Positions 17,252 to 24,246 of a DNA stretch of 64,000 bases are shown piece after piece (positions within the stretch are counted from its first letter, which is position 1; each line of letters begins with the position of its first letter). The DNA comes from Thalassotalea loyana (GTDB lineage Bacteria > Pseudomonadota > Gammaproteobacteria > Enterobacterales > Alteromonadaceae), in assembly GCF_030161435.1 (NCBI RefSeq), contig NZ_BSSV01000004.1, forward strand, positions 248,001 to 312,000, written 5' to 3'. Below the pieces are notes generated by a model that searched no databases, had not been told where the DNA came from, and saw only the letters and a program-made list of their open reading frames with translations. A program made the position numbers and the translations under genes.

Positions 17252-17365
17252 TTAAAGGCTGTTGCAGTGTTTTTCATATCCTTGAATAGCCACTGCAACA
17301 AATAAATACATTACTAATGGTGAACCACATACAATTGACAGTGTCATTAAATATTCCGGCACCAT
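17252..17365 (-). CDS. 37-residue membrane microprotein between pspA and pspC
   Basis: A short frame starts at ATG 17365 and reads MVPEYLMTLSIVCGSP, then a hydrophobic helix and a tail GYEKHCNSL, stop at 17252. AAAGGAG lies six bases upstream and overlaps the pspA stop, and the stop lies ten bases before the pspC start, so it is well fitted into the operon. It sits where pspB normally lies but has no coiled coil and is half that length. Its pattern (L/I)SI-x(4,6)-Pro-x(13)-Tyr-Glu is shared with the 39-residue proteins at 18781 and 19556, so the three look like one family. Confidence 0.65.
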   Translation of the reverse strand: MVPEYLMTLSIVCGSPLVMYLFVAVAIQGYEKHCNSL

Positions 17366-17376
17366 AATGCGCTCCT

Positions 17377-18039
17377 TTACCCGTTAGCAACTTTCGCTTT
17401 TAATTCTTCAAGCTCGTTGTCGATCTGTTCCTGATTTTCTAGGGCTTGAATCTGACTTGCCAAATCGTTTGATTTTGTTAAGTCATAAGCCTCGACTTGT
17501 GCTTCAATGTCATCAATCTTCTGCTGGTAGCGGTCAAACTTCTGTAACGCTTCATCAATGTTATGGACTGTTGCTTTCTCACGTGCTTTCAATCGGACCT
17601 GAGCAGACTGTTGGCGCACCAAGAAGCTTTCTTGCTTACGTTTAGCTTCATTAAGCTTCTCTTGTAAACGTGCAGCATCTGACTGAATGTCCACTAACAC
17701 TTCATCAACTACCTGCATTTGATTTTCTAGCGTTTCCAGTGTTTGACTAACCTTTTGCTTTTCAACAAGTGCCTGCTTGGCTAGGTCATCACGCTCTTTC
17801 TCTACCGCCAATTGCGCTTTTTGCTGCCAGTTTTCTACTTGACGCTTTGCATGGGCTAACTCGCGAGCTAATGACTTTTTCTCTGCGATGTTTTTAGCTG
17901 CACTTGCTCGTACATCAACTAACGTTTCTTCCATCTCTTGAATAATTAGTTTCAACATCTTTTCTGGATTTTCAGCTTTATCCAATAAGCTATTGATGTT
18001 GGCATTAATAATATCTGCAAATCGTGTAAACATTCCCAT
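17377..18039 (-). CDS. pspA: phage shock protein A
   Basis: PspA binds the inner membrane under stress and, in enterobacteria, also inhibits the activator PspF. I start at ATG 18039 (MGMFTRFADIINANINSLL), the conserved N-terminus of the family, with AGGA upstream; the longer frame adds 14 residues that do not fit. The 220-residue product shows the amphipathic N-terminal helix, 'AENPEKMLKLIIQEMEETL', and long coiled coils to the end. It is first in the operon pspA, microprotein, pspC, 116-residue membrane protein, behind a sigma-54 promoter. No divergent pspF is present. Confidence 0.93.
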   Translation of the reverse strand: MGMFTRFADIINANINSLLDKAENPEKMLKLIIQEMEETLVDVRASAAKNIAEKKSLARELAHAKRQVENWQQKAQLAVEKERDDLAKQALVEKQKVSQTLETLENQMQVVDEVLVDIQSDAARLQEKLNEAKRKQESFLVRQQSAQVRLKAREKATVHNIDEALQKFDRYQQKIDDIEAQVEAYDLTKSNDLASQIQALENQEQIDNELEELKAKVANG

Positions 18040-18110
18040 GTTCCTATCCTCTTTGTTGTTTAATCTAATATGATCAAGCACGTTATTTTTGTGCTTGTTA
18101 ATATATACAA

Positions 18111-18126
18111 TTCAATCGTTGTGCCA
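18111..18126 (-). promoter_or_regulatory. sigma-54 promoter of the psp operon
   Basis: On the minus strand this reads TGGCAC-AACGA-TTGAA, matching the sigma-54 consensus TGGCAC-N5-TTGCW with one mismatch in the -12 element. It lies 72 bases before the pspA start. Sigma-54 control of psp operons is well known. Confidence 0.8.
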
Positions 18127-18198
18127 ACTCGCAAATCAAACATAAGTAGTTGATTTTAATAACAATATCAACAAACCCCTGCTCCCAACCAAACCAAA

Positions 18199-18257
18199 GA
18201 CATAATATGTCAAACCAATTTAACACGAAAAAAACTAAATTATGGTTAAATTAACCA
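18199..18257. promoter_or_regulatory. candidate enhancer sites (UAS) for the psp sigma-54 promoter
   Basis: Two palindromes lie upstream of the promoter: GACATAATATGTC (18199-18211) and TGGTTAAATTAACCA (18243-18257). The same two motifs, with the same 73- and 117-base offsets from the promoter, recur in front of the cassette at 18909-19178. They are likely binding sites for a sigma-54 activator such as PspF, though they do not look like the E. coli PspF sites I remember. Confidence 0.55.
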
Positions 18258-18298
18258 CCCCTTAAATTTTGATAACAATAAACAAGTGACCGTCGATC

Positions 18299-18327
18299 AA
18301 AAAAGGGTTAACACAATGTGTTAACCC
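18299..18327 (-). terminator. rho-independent terminator
   Basis: On the minus strand GGGTTAACAC-ATT-GTGTTAACCC is followed by six T, 42 bases after the stop of the 83-residue secreted protein. It separates that gene from the psp regulatory region. Confidence 0.85.
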
Positions 18328-18368
18328 CTGATTGCGAGCATTTAGATTTCCAAAATCAATGATGAGTA

Positions 18369-18620
18369 CTATTGAGTACCTTTTGATTCACGAGGACCAA
18401 CCATTTTTTTTTGAGAGTACTTTTTTGCTTTTTGCTGCTCGACGGCTTTAACCGCTTCAAGAATACTGTTTTCGAGTTGTTCAGCGACATCAGATTTAAC
18501 ATCCTCTGCGCTACGGTGAACATAGTTGGCAGTAGTTTCTTTTGGAGTCGCATAAGAAACCAATGCGAAACTTGGTAAGCTCAAACAGGCTGTCATCATA
18601 AAAAATACAATACGCGTCAT
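18369..18620 (-). CDS. small secreted protein, divergent member of the psp-linked family
   Basis: The 83-residue protein has a signal peptide (MTRIVFFMMTACLSLPSFA) and a charged, helical mature part ending in a Lys-rich tail. Aligned without gaps, 'ANYVHRSAEDVKSDVAEQL' and the following ENSILEAV match the corresponding stretch of the 89-residue proteins at 18909 and 19683 at the positions YV, V, S, Q, IL and AV, so I place it in the same family. AGGAG is seven bases upstream of ATG. No sigma-54 promoter is visible before it. It may be read through from the cassette above or have its own promoter. Confidence 0.65.
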   Translation of the reverse strand: MTRIVFFMMTACLSLPSFALVSYATPKETTANYVHRSAEDVKSDVAEQLENSILEAVKAVEQQKAKKYSQKKMVGPRESKGTQ

Positions 18621-18747
18621 GTTGTTTCTCCTAATTTAGATGCGTTTAGTTACGTAAGAAGAACAACTACGGATGTTTGAATAATGAGATTTAGGGTATA
18701 GAAGTTAAAAGAGATTAGTATAAAGATTAACGAAGTGTAATATAAAC

Positions 18748-18781
18748 AAAAAAGCCTGAAAGTTATTAACTTGTCAGGCTT
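18748..18781 (-). terminator. rho-independent terminator of the first cassette
   Basis: On the minus strand AAGCCTGA pairs with TCAGGCTT, with AAGTT/AACTT extending the stem, and six T follow. It begins at the last base of the microprotein stop codon. Confidence 0.85.
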
Positions 18782-18900
18782 CATCGAGGTGTTGGTAAGG
18801 GTACATCATCATCCTCATACCAACTAATAATAAATGAAATTGCAATCGTTGTGATGGCAGGCACTAGTGTAATTAAAAATATACTTAAGACACTAATCAT
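18781..18900 (-). CDS. 39-residue membrane microprotein (first cassette)
   Basis: The frame starts at ATG 18900 and ends with TGA at 18781. It reads MISVLSIFLITLVPAIT, a hydrophobic helix, then ISWYEDDDVPLPTPR. It starts eight bases after the stop of the 89-residue secreted protein, with AGGTGG overlapping that stop as ribosome binding site. It is about 60 percent identical to the product at 19556-19675, including SIF, ITL, PA, ISWYED and VPLPT. One membrane span with a short acidic tail is predicted. Conservation of the protein, the ribosome binding site and the spacing in the two copies argues that it is translated. Confidence 0.7.
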   Translation of the reverse strand: MISVLSIFLITLVPAITTIAISFIISWYEDDDVPLPTPR

Positions 18901-18908
18901 AATACCAC

Positions 18909-19178
18909 CTACTCGATATCAGTTTGCTCTGATAATACTTCAACGTTCTGGTTAGTTTTCGCCAACATATCAACTGAAGAAGTTAACAGTGGAACTCTGA
19001 AGCGACTAACAGCGTTTAAAATATCTTGGTTTACTTGAGCTTTCATTTTTGATTGAACGTTAATATTGTGTTGCTGTACGTATGCATCAGTTACCTCTTT
19101 TACACTTTCAGTTTCAGTTGTTGCAAAAGCTGGTAAAGTCATCATCGTAGTAAATATTAAAGTTGTTAAAGTTTTCAT
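18909..19178 (-). CDS. 89-residue secreted protein of the psp-linked family (first cassette)
   Basis: I start at ATG 19178 (MKTLTTLIFTTMMTLPAFA), a signal peptide cleaved after AFA, with GGAGA upstream. The mature part of about 70 residues is predicted helical and ends VEVLSEQTDIE. It is a clear paralogue of the product at 19683-19952: both have (V)K(E/D)VTDAY, Q-S/Q-M, DIL and a conserved E-Q-x-DIE end. It precedes a 39-residue membrane microprotein and follows a sigma-54 promoter with paired upstream palindromes. The role is unknown; a periplasmic stress protein is the natural guess. Confidence 0.75.
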   Translation of the reverse strand: MKTLTTLIFTTMMTLPAFATTETESVKEVTDAYVQQHNINVQSKMKAQVNQDILNAVSRFRVPLLTSSVDMLAKTNQNVEVLSEQTDIE

Positions 19179-19223
19179 TATTCTCTCCAATTGAGTATTT
19201 ATAAGTTAAGACGCTATAGGTAT

Positions 19224-19239
19224 TACAAAGGTTGTGCCA
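19224..19239 (-). promoter_or_regulatory. sigma-54 promoter of the first cassette
   Basis: On the minus strand this reads TGGCAC-AACCT-TTGTA, one mismatch from TGGCAC-N5-TTGCW, 46 bases before the secreted-protein start. It is identical to the promoter at 19997-20012. Confidence 0.75.
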
Positions 19240-19311
19240 ACTTATAAATATTTTATAAGCCCATGTTTTTAAAGAGTTTATTAAAAATTAGAACATAAAC
19301 CCTCAAATCAC

Positions 19312-19370
19312 GACATAATATGTCACGCTATTATTTAATCAAAAATGTAAAAAAGTGGTTAATTTAACAA
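19312..19370. promoter_or_regulatory. candidate enhancer sites of the first cassette; rest of the 19191-19520 gap
   Basis: GACATAATATGTCA (19312-19325) and TGGTTAATTTAACAA (19356-19370) repeat the two palindromes found before pspA at identical distances (73 and 117 bases) from the sigma-54 element. The 19191-19520 gap holds these sites, the promoter at 19224 and AT-rich DNA. I see no gene in it. Confidence 0.55.
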
Positions 19371-19520
19371 AACAAAAAAAATCAAAAAATAGTTAAATCC
19401 ATTGAATCTATTAGAAGGCAAATTTAGCCTCGTAAAACAGCGTTATCATTTATTAGTAACAATCTATTGAAGCGATTAGGCAAAGTGCGATTTGGAAGGG
19501 AAAAGAATTAAGGGAATGCT

Positions 19521-19556
19521 AAAAAAAAGCCTGATAGTTAGATATCTATCAGGCTT
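19521..19556 (-). terminator. rho-independent terminator of the second cassette
   Basis: On the minus strand AAGCCTGATAG pairs with CTATCAGGCTT and is followed by eight T. It starts at the stop codon of the microprotein, the same arrangement as in the first cassette. Confidence 0.88.
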
Positions 19557-19675
19557 TAAGGGTTTGTTGGTAAAGGTACAACATTATCCTCATACCAACT
19601 GATTAACATTGAACTGACCAGTAAGATAACTGCTGGTAGTAGTGTGATGAAAAATATACTAATTATACTAATCAT
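19556..19675 (-). CDS. 39-residue membrane microprotein (second cassette)
   Basis: The frame begins at ATG 19675 and reads MISIISIFFITLLPAVI, a hydrophobic helix, then ISWYEDNVVPLPTNP, stop TAA at 19556. A longer open frame upstream overlaps the neighbouring gene and is not needed. AGG lies about eight bases upstream, overlapping the stop of the secreted-protein gene. It is a paralogue of the product at 18781-18900. The role is unknown; a single-span inner-membrane peptide is predicted. Confidence 0.7.
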   Translation of the reverse strand: MISIISIFFITLLPAVILLVSSMLISWYEDNVVPLPTNP

Positions 19676-19682
19676 AACGGAC

Positions 19683-19952
19683 CTACTCGATATCAGCCTG
19701 CTCGGTAACTTCTTCGACTTTAAGACGATTTTGAGCAACCAATGTTTGTAACTGCTCTTGCTTCGGTATCGTAAAATTACGAATTGCTAATAGGATATCT
19801 TTCTTAACTTTCGTTTGCATAGATTGTTGAACATCATGGTTGTGTTGCGTGATATATGCGTCTGTTACATCCTTCACATTATCAGTTTCAGTGTTAGCAA
19901 ATGCTGGTAATGCGATCATGCTTGTTAAAGCTAAAGTAATTAATGTTTTCAT
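19683..19952 (-). CDS. 89-residue secreted protein of the psp-linked family (second cassette)
   Basis: I start at ATG 19952 (MKTLITLALTSMIALPAFA), 58 codons inside the long frame, because a signal peptide begins there, GGAGAG lies upstream, and the promoter falls within the longer version. The mature protein is helical, contains 'NVKDVTDAYITQHNHDVQQSM' (partly conserved) and ends VEEVTEQADIE, matching the product at 18909. It is followed by a microprotein after seven bases and preceded by a sigma-54 promoter. Confidence 0.75.
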   Translation of the reverse strand: MKTLITLALTSMIALPAFANTETDNVKDVTDAYITQHNHDVQQSMQTKVKKDILLAIRNFTIPKQEQLQTLVAQNRLKVEEVTEQADIE

Positions 19953-19996
19953 TGCGACTCTCCATATAGGTTCTTTAATTAAGACGCAATAGGTAT

Positions 19997-20012
19997 TACA
20001 AAGGTTGTGCCA
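19997..20012 (-). promoter_or_regulatory. sigma-54 promoter of the second cassette
   Basis: On the minus strand TGGCAC-AACCT-TTGTA is identical to the element at 19224-19239, 45 bases before the start. The flanking bases (GGTATTACAAAGG on the plus strand) are also identical, showing that promoter and genes were duplicated together. Confidence 0.75.
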
Positions 20013-20100
20013 GCTGTACAAAAAACAAACAAACCATTGTTTATTAAGGACAAATAACTTAATGGTTGTTTTTTGTTCGATATGAAAGAGTTTAAAAGGC

Positions 20101-20132
20101 AAAAAAATAGTGGTTAAAAAAACCACTATTTA
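20101..20132 (-). terminator. terminator of dusA, possibly doubling as enhancer
   Basis: On the minus strand AAATAGTGGTT pairs with AACCACTATTT, followed by seven T, 27 bases after the dusA stop. Its centre TGGTTAAAAAAACCA resembles the enhancer palindrome TGGTTAAATTAACCA and is 99 bases from the sigma-54 element of the second cassette, so it may also serve as an activator site. Confidence 0.75.
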
Positions 20133-20158
20133 GTAAAAATATTGATGCTTTCTTGGTT

Positions 20159-21163
20159 TTATTTCTGTAATTGAACAACTTTATCGAAAGCTTTTTTGAG
20201 CAAATCACCATTTGCTTCTGGTTGAGAAGCATTTTCACTTAGATATCGTCTAAATTGCTTTGCCCCTGCAAGTCCATTACAAAGCCCTAACATATGCCTC
20301 GCTACGTGCCAGGGTTTACCACCTTGAGCAACATGTTTATCAATATATCGCGCCATTTCTGAAATAATTTGCTCGCGCGACTTAATCACAGCATCCTCAT
20401 CTCCATAAATTTGCTGATCCGCTTGAGCTAACATATAAGGGTTTTGATAAACTTCCCTACCAATCATTACACCGTCAAGGTGCTTGAGATGCTCATGTGT
20501 TTGTTCAAACGTTGTAATTCCACCATTAATTGATATCTCCAGATCATTAAAATCTTTTTTGATTTGATACACTCTCTCATAATCTAATGGAGGAATTTCT
20601 CGGTTTTGTTTCGGGCTTAAACCAGACAACCAGGCTTTTCGAGCATGCACAATAAAGTGCTCGCAACCAGCATCCTTCACCGTATCAATAAACCGATGAA
20701 GAAACTCATAACTGTCCTGGTCATCGATACCAATGCGAGATTTCACGGTAACAGGAATATCAACTTTTGCCTTCATCGATTCAACACACTGAGAAACCAA
20801 TTCAGGCTCAGCCATTAAACAAGCGCCAAATTTACCATTTTGTACTCGATCAGATGGGCAACCTACATTGATATTAATTTCATCATAGCCTCTATCTTGA
20901 GCGATTTTTGCACATTTAGCCATAGCCTCGGGATCACTACCCCCTAGCTGCAACACAACAGGGTGCTCCTCTTCGTTGTAGCTTAAGTAATCTCCTTTAC
21001 CAAAAATGATTGCCCCGGTAGTAACCATTTCTGTATATAGGACGGTCTGCTTGCTCATCAAACGATAAAAATAACGGCAATGGCGATCTGTCCAATCGAG
21101 CATCGGGGCAACGGAAAAACGGTTATTTTTAAAATTATTTATTTTATCTTTCAAAATCAACAT
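20159..21163 (-). CDS. dusA: tRNA-dihydrouridine synthase A, N-terminus rebuilt by insertion
   Basis: DusA reduces U20/U20a in tRNA with FMN and NADPH. The product has 'SVAPMLDWTDRHCRYFYR', the catalytic cysteine in INVGCPSDRVQNGKFGACL (Cys102) and the TIM-barrel phosphate motif near 'GVMIGREVYQNP'. The first 16 residues (MLILKDKINNFKNNRF) are encoded by inserted DNA: the att core at 21090 overlaps the codons for MLDWTD, and the original 5' end is at 39442-39497. The start has no good ribosome binding site and the leader is AT-rich, so expression may differ from the ancestral gene. Confidence 0.92.
   Translation of the reverse strand: MLILKDKINNFKNNRFSVAPMLDWTDRHCRYFYRLMSKQTVLYTEMVTTGAIIFGKGDYLSYNEEEHPVVLQLGGSDPEAMAKCAKIAQDRGYDEININVGCPSDRVQNGKFGACLMAEPELVSQCVESMKAKVDIPVTVKSRIGIDDQDSYEFLHRFIDTVKDAGCEHFIVHARKAWLSGLSPKQNREIPPLDYERVYQIKKDFNDLEISINGGITTFEQTHEHLKHLDGVMIGREVYQNPYMLAQADQQIYGDEDAVIKSREQIISEMARYIDKHVAQGGKPWHVARHMLGLCNGLAGAKQFRRYLSENASQPEANGDLLKKAFDKVVQLQK
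21090..21112. repeat. attL: junction repeat in dusA
   Basis: GTCCAATCGAGCAT (21090-21103) is repeated exactly at 39442-39455, followed in both by xGGxGCAAC. It encodes the conserved MLDWT of DusA on the minus strand. This marks the dusA-side junction of the integrated element. Confidence 0.85.
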
Positions 21164-21175
21164 CTTAAATATGTA

Positions 21176-21203
21176 AATTTGAGATTCATTAACATCTCAA
21201 ATT
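21176..21203. promoter_or_regulatory. inverted repeat upstream of dusA inside the element
   Basis: AATTTGAGAT and ATCTCAAATT form a perfect 10-bp inverted repeat with an 8-base loop, 13 bases before the dusA start. It may be an operator or an RNA hairpin in the new dusA leader. No T-run follows. Confidence 0.4.
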
Positions 21204-21226
21204 GTAAAATATGGGCTATTTTGGTA

Positions 21227-21262
21227 CATTTTGACCACTTGGTGATCCCACAAGTGATCCCA
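21227..21262. repeat. left integrase arm-type sites
   Basis: CATTTTGACC followed after five bases by two GTGATCCCA repeats 12 bases apart (21242 and 21254). The identical arrangement is at 39351-39386 inside the right end. Paired 9-mers near both att sites fit arm-type binding sites of the integrase. Confidence 0.65.
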
Positions 21263-21290
21263 CAACAGCATTCGATACACAGGATTATAC

Positions 21291-22451
21291 ATGGCATCAG
21301 TGATTATTGAAAAACGAGCAAATAAATCAGGCACGGTTTCATATCGAGCCAGAGTCCAACAAATCCATCAAAAGAAGGTTGTTGACCGTATTTCAAAGAC
21401 TTTCAAGACAAAGACCCTTGCAAAAAATTGGGCTGTCAAAATCCAAAAGGAGATGGAAGAGAAATACGAAAGAGTTAGGGCTGGTGTTTATCGACCTGAA
21501 AATGAACTGATCGAAGCTACAGTTGGTGATCTCATTCGAATGTACTTGGAGCATCCTAGGCTATCAAAGGACATTGGCAGAACTAAATATTACGTTCTCA
21601 ATTCACTACTTAATTACGAAATCTCAACTATTCTCGCTAGTAACTTGAGATACAGTGATTTAGTCAAACATTGCGAAGAACGCTACAACGAACCTACCAC
21701 TCCATCACCACAAACCATATACCACGATGTTACTTACTTGAAATCAGTAATGGATACCGCCAAAGGGGTTTTCAAAGTCAATGCTGATACTTCATATCAC
21801 GATGAGGCAATTCCTGTTCTTATCAATCAGAAGTTAATCGGTAGATCGAAAGTCAGAGATCGTAGACCGACTCGTGAAGAGTTAAAGCTAATGGAAGAAC
21901 GTTTAATCAAACGCTCTCAGCACCGTGCGGCAAAGATTCCTTTTGGTGATATTCTTCAAATTTCACTACTCACAGCAATGCGAGTTTCTGAAATAACTAA
22001 TCTAAAATGGACTGACTTAGACCATCAAAACAAAACCATCGTCATTCGTAACAGGAAAGATCCTCGTCAAAAGCAAGGTAACGATTCTGAAATACCATTG
22101 CTTGGTGGAGCTTATGAGATCATCGCTCGACAACCTAAAGACCCTGAAAATCCAAAATTGATTTTTCCGTACAATTCGAGATCGATAACGGCTGGTTGGC
22201 AACGTGTACGTAAAGAATTAGGTATTGAAAATTTACGTTATCACGATCTTAGACGTGAAGCGGCATCAAGGCTCGCAGAAATGGGACTACCAATTAACAT
22301 CGTAGCTCGTATTACTGGACATAAGAACATCAACATCTTGCACAACATCTACGCCAAGATTGATATTAAAGAGTTCGGTAGAGAAGGATACGCTAAGTAC
22401 CTGAAAGAAGATAATATACAACAGCCAGAAAGTGAAAAGCCCCAATCATAA
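21291..22451 (+). CDS. int: tyrosine recombinase (dusA-type integrase)
   Basis: The 386-residue integrase has an N-terminal arm-binding region, a core-binding SAM-like domain (about 75-165) and a catalytic domain with the residues Arg231 (TAMRVSEI), His318 and Arg321 (YHDLRRE), His344 (TGHKN) and Tyr354 (HNIYAKID). It would carry out site-specific recombination between the dusA att site and the element. It starts 128 bases from the dusA start in the opposite direction, directly after the arm-type repeats. An imperfect hairpin follows its stop. Confidence 0.92.
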   Translation: MASVIIEKRANKSGTVSYRARVQQIHQKKVVDRISKTFKTKTLAKNWAVKIQKEMEEKYERVRAGVYRPENELIEATVGDLIRMYLEHPRLSKDIGRTKYYVLNSLLNYEISTILASNLRYSDLVKHCEERYNEPTTPSPQTIYHDVTYLKSVMDTAKGVFKVNADTSYHDEAIPVLINQKLIGRSKVRDRRPTREELKLMEERLIKRSQHRAAKIPFGDILQISLLTAMRVSEITNLKWTDLDHQNKTIVIRNRKDPRQKQGNDSEIPLLGGAYEIIARQPKDPENPKLIFPYNSRSITAGWQRVRKELGIENLRYHDLRREAASRLAEMGLPINIVARITGHKNINILHNIYAKIDIKEFGREGYAKYLKEDNIQQPESEKPQS

Positions 22452-22575
22452 GATTGAGGCTTCTCTCCGTAGAACGGTTGCTAATGTAGTGGCTTGAATC
22501 AGTGGTCATCTACAAGCTGATATGAATATACTAAGCAACAGCCCAAAGACTGTCAACTAAAACCAGAAGAATCAA

Positions 22576-23487
22576 ATGCCAAATACTATCACCTACACCG
22601 CCCTAACTAATGTCCTGCCTCATCAACGGCTCTCTATGTACGAGAAGGTGTTTAAAACAACTACTCCAGTAGAGCTACACGGTGCGTATATTTGGTCGGT
22701 AAAAGTTGCAGCCAGTATACATCCTCTGCTTAGTGCTCTGGAAGTAGCACTTCGCAACTCTATCCACATCAGCGCAACGAACGCAATTAGCCCTGACTGG
22801 TACGATAAAATCAACACAAAAACCAGAAAGAGCTGGAAGGTCGGCAAGCGTGATCAGGGAAACATTAATTGGCACAAGTCTCAAATAGCAGATGTAAAAA
22901 AGAAGCTTGCCCGTAAAACACAAACTCCACCCAAAGGGCTAACTATGCACGATTTACTTGTAGCAAAGATGGACTTTGGTTTTTGGGATAATCTACTAAG
23001 AGAATGTTTTTCTATTAACGGGGATAAAAAGGCATTGTGGCCCCAGTGTATACCAATGGTCTTTCCACATTTGCCAAAAGGACAAACCAACGCCACTATC
23101 CAAGTTGAAATTTCGGCTTTGCGTGAATTAAGAAATGATATCGCTCATAACTCACCGATATGGAAGCATAAAACCGTCACAGATACACAATCAGCGATTG
23201 CTCATATCAATCAACAAATAGACAAAATCCTTGAAATCATTAACTGGCTATCTTCAGAAAAAGTCGATTGGCTTGAAGTTCATATGCTTCAATCAGAGGC
23301 AAAGCGGATCGCATCAGAGGAATACTTATTATTATGTCAGCGCAAAGATATGACTAACCTTACGACTCCATACAGCCGCTACAAAAGAGGCTTCCGTAGC
23401 CACCTAAAGCAACTTAAAAAAGATGAGTTTGATGTTGTAGATACGATTAATGGTGAACTGTATATGCTAACAAAAGTGACATCATAG
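22576..23487 (+). CDS. Abi-family (HEPN) abortive infection protein
   Basis: The 303-residue protein resembles the Abi_2/AbiD/AbiF group. It has a HEPN-type RNase motif Rx4H: Arg186-Asn-Asp-Ile-Ala-His191 in 'ALRELRNDIAHNSPIW'. An upstream 'LEVALRNSIH' helix is typical of the same fold. Such proteins stop phage growth by cutting RNA or halting the host. The gene is alone between the integrase and a convergent small gene, whose stop it overlaps by six bases. Confidence 0.72.
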   Translation: MPNTITYTALTNVLPHQRLSMYEKVFKTTTPVELHGAYIWSVKVAASIHPLLSALEVALRNSIHISATNAISPDWYDKINTKTRKSWKVGKRDQGNINWHKSQIADVKKKLARKTQTPPKGLTMHDLLVAKMDFGFWDNLLRECFSINGDKKALWPQCIPMVFPHLPKGQTNATIQVEISALRELRNDIAHNSPIWKHKTVTDTQSAIAHINQQIDKILEIINWLSSEKVDWLEVHMLQSEAKRIASEEYLLLCQRKDMTNLTTPYSRYKRGFRSHLKQLKKDEFDVVDTINGELYMLTKVTS

Positions 23488-23886
23488 ACGTTGCTTCTTG
23501 ATAGTTGTTGAACCACTTTGCTGAATCTTTAGAACCAGTGCGCCTTCAAATTTATCCGCTTTTTCGGGGGCGTACTTTCTTAGCTCACTAATCAGAGCTT
23601 TTAAAATGTCGTAAGTGCCTAGCAGCTCTGTTTGAGTAGTCGAAGTCTCAGCGACTAACTCATCCAACGCTTCCTGTCTTCCCTCTATTCGGCTGATCAG
23701 CTTTTCAGACGGTGCAGAACCGCTTTTGATTAAATCATCACGCAGAACTATGTCTTTGCGTAGCTTGTTGCTCATAAGCTCTTTAAGCTGACCTTTGATG
23801 AAGTCAGAGTTCGCCAACTCTTGTGTTTTTTTCAGCTCATTTTTTGCTGCGGATTCCAATCGGCTTTCTTGTTTCTTTCCACTCAT
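23482..23886 (-). CDS. hypothetical coiled protein
   Basis: The 134-residue protein is charged and largely helical, with probable coiled coil from residue 10 to 110, no signal peptide and no membrane segment. AGGAG seven bases before ATG supports translation. It runs tail-to-tail into the Abi gene, overlapping its last codons. The gene just upstream on the other side is the oriT/relaxase region, so it could be an accessory DNA-processing protein, but I recognise no family. Confidence 0.6.
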   Translation of the reverse strand: MSGKKQESRLESAAKNELKKTQELANSDFIKGQLKELMSNKLRKDIVLRDDLIKSGSAPSEKLISRIEGRQEALDELVAETSTTQTELLGTYDILKALISELRKYAPEKADKFEGALVLKIQQSGSTTIKKQRL

Positions 23887-24139
23887 AATTTCTCCTATCC
23901 ATACTTATTGAACTACCACAAAAACAAGCAATGACAATAGGTTAGTAGTAAAAAGATCATCAGTACCCTAATACTAATAACAAAAGTGGTAGACAATTTT
24001 ATGGCTAAAAGATGAACCCGTTTCAACCATAAAATCGCCATAACTAAAGATAAAAACCGCAATCTATTCAGCACCTTAACCGCTTAAAATTTGCAAATCT
24101 TAATATCTGTGGACTACTAAAAGTAAGCATTCATACAAC

Positions 24140-24220
24140 CAGCTTGTATCTATACCCACTTTCTCTGCTCTACGTTTGAGTAAAGTTTGTATAGATGCTG
24201 GTCAACTTTTGAAAAGTTGA
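24140..24220. promoter_or_regulatory. candidate oriT; content of the 23887-24246 gap
   Basis: This gene-free stretch before the relaxase has an interrupted inverted repeat: CCAGC-TTGT-ATCTATAC (24140-24156) against GTATAGAT-GCTGG (24190-24202). A perfect hairpin CAACTTT-TGA-AAAGTTG follows (24204-24220). Inverted repeats next to a MobV-like relaxase gene are where an origin of transfer is expected. The rest of the gap shows nothing recognisable. Confidence 0.45.
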
Positions 24221-24246
24221 GTAAATAAAAAGGAGAAAAAACAGCA

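Noticed and set aside
17252-17365. Reading the microprotein as a true PspB
   Set aside because: Half the length, no coiled coil and no charged C-terminal region, so I keep it as a separate family.
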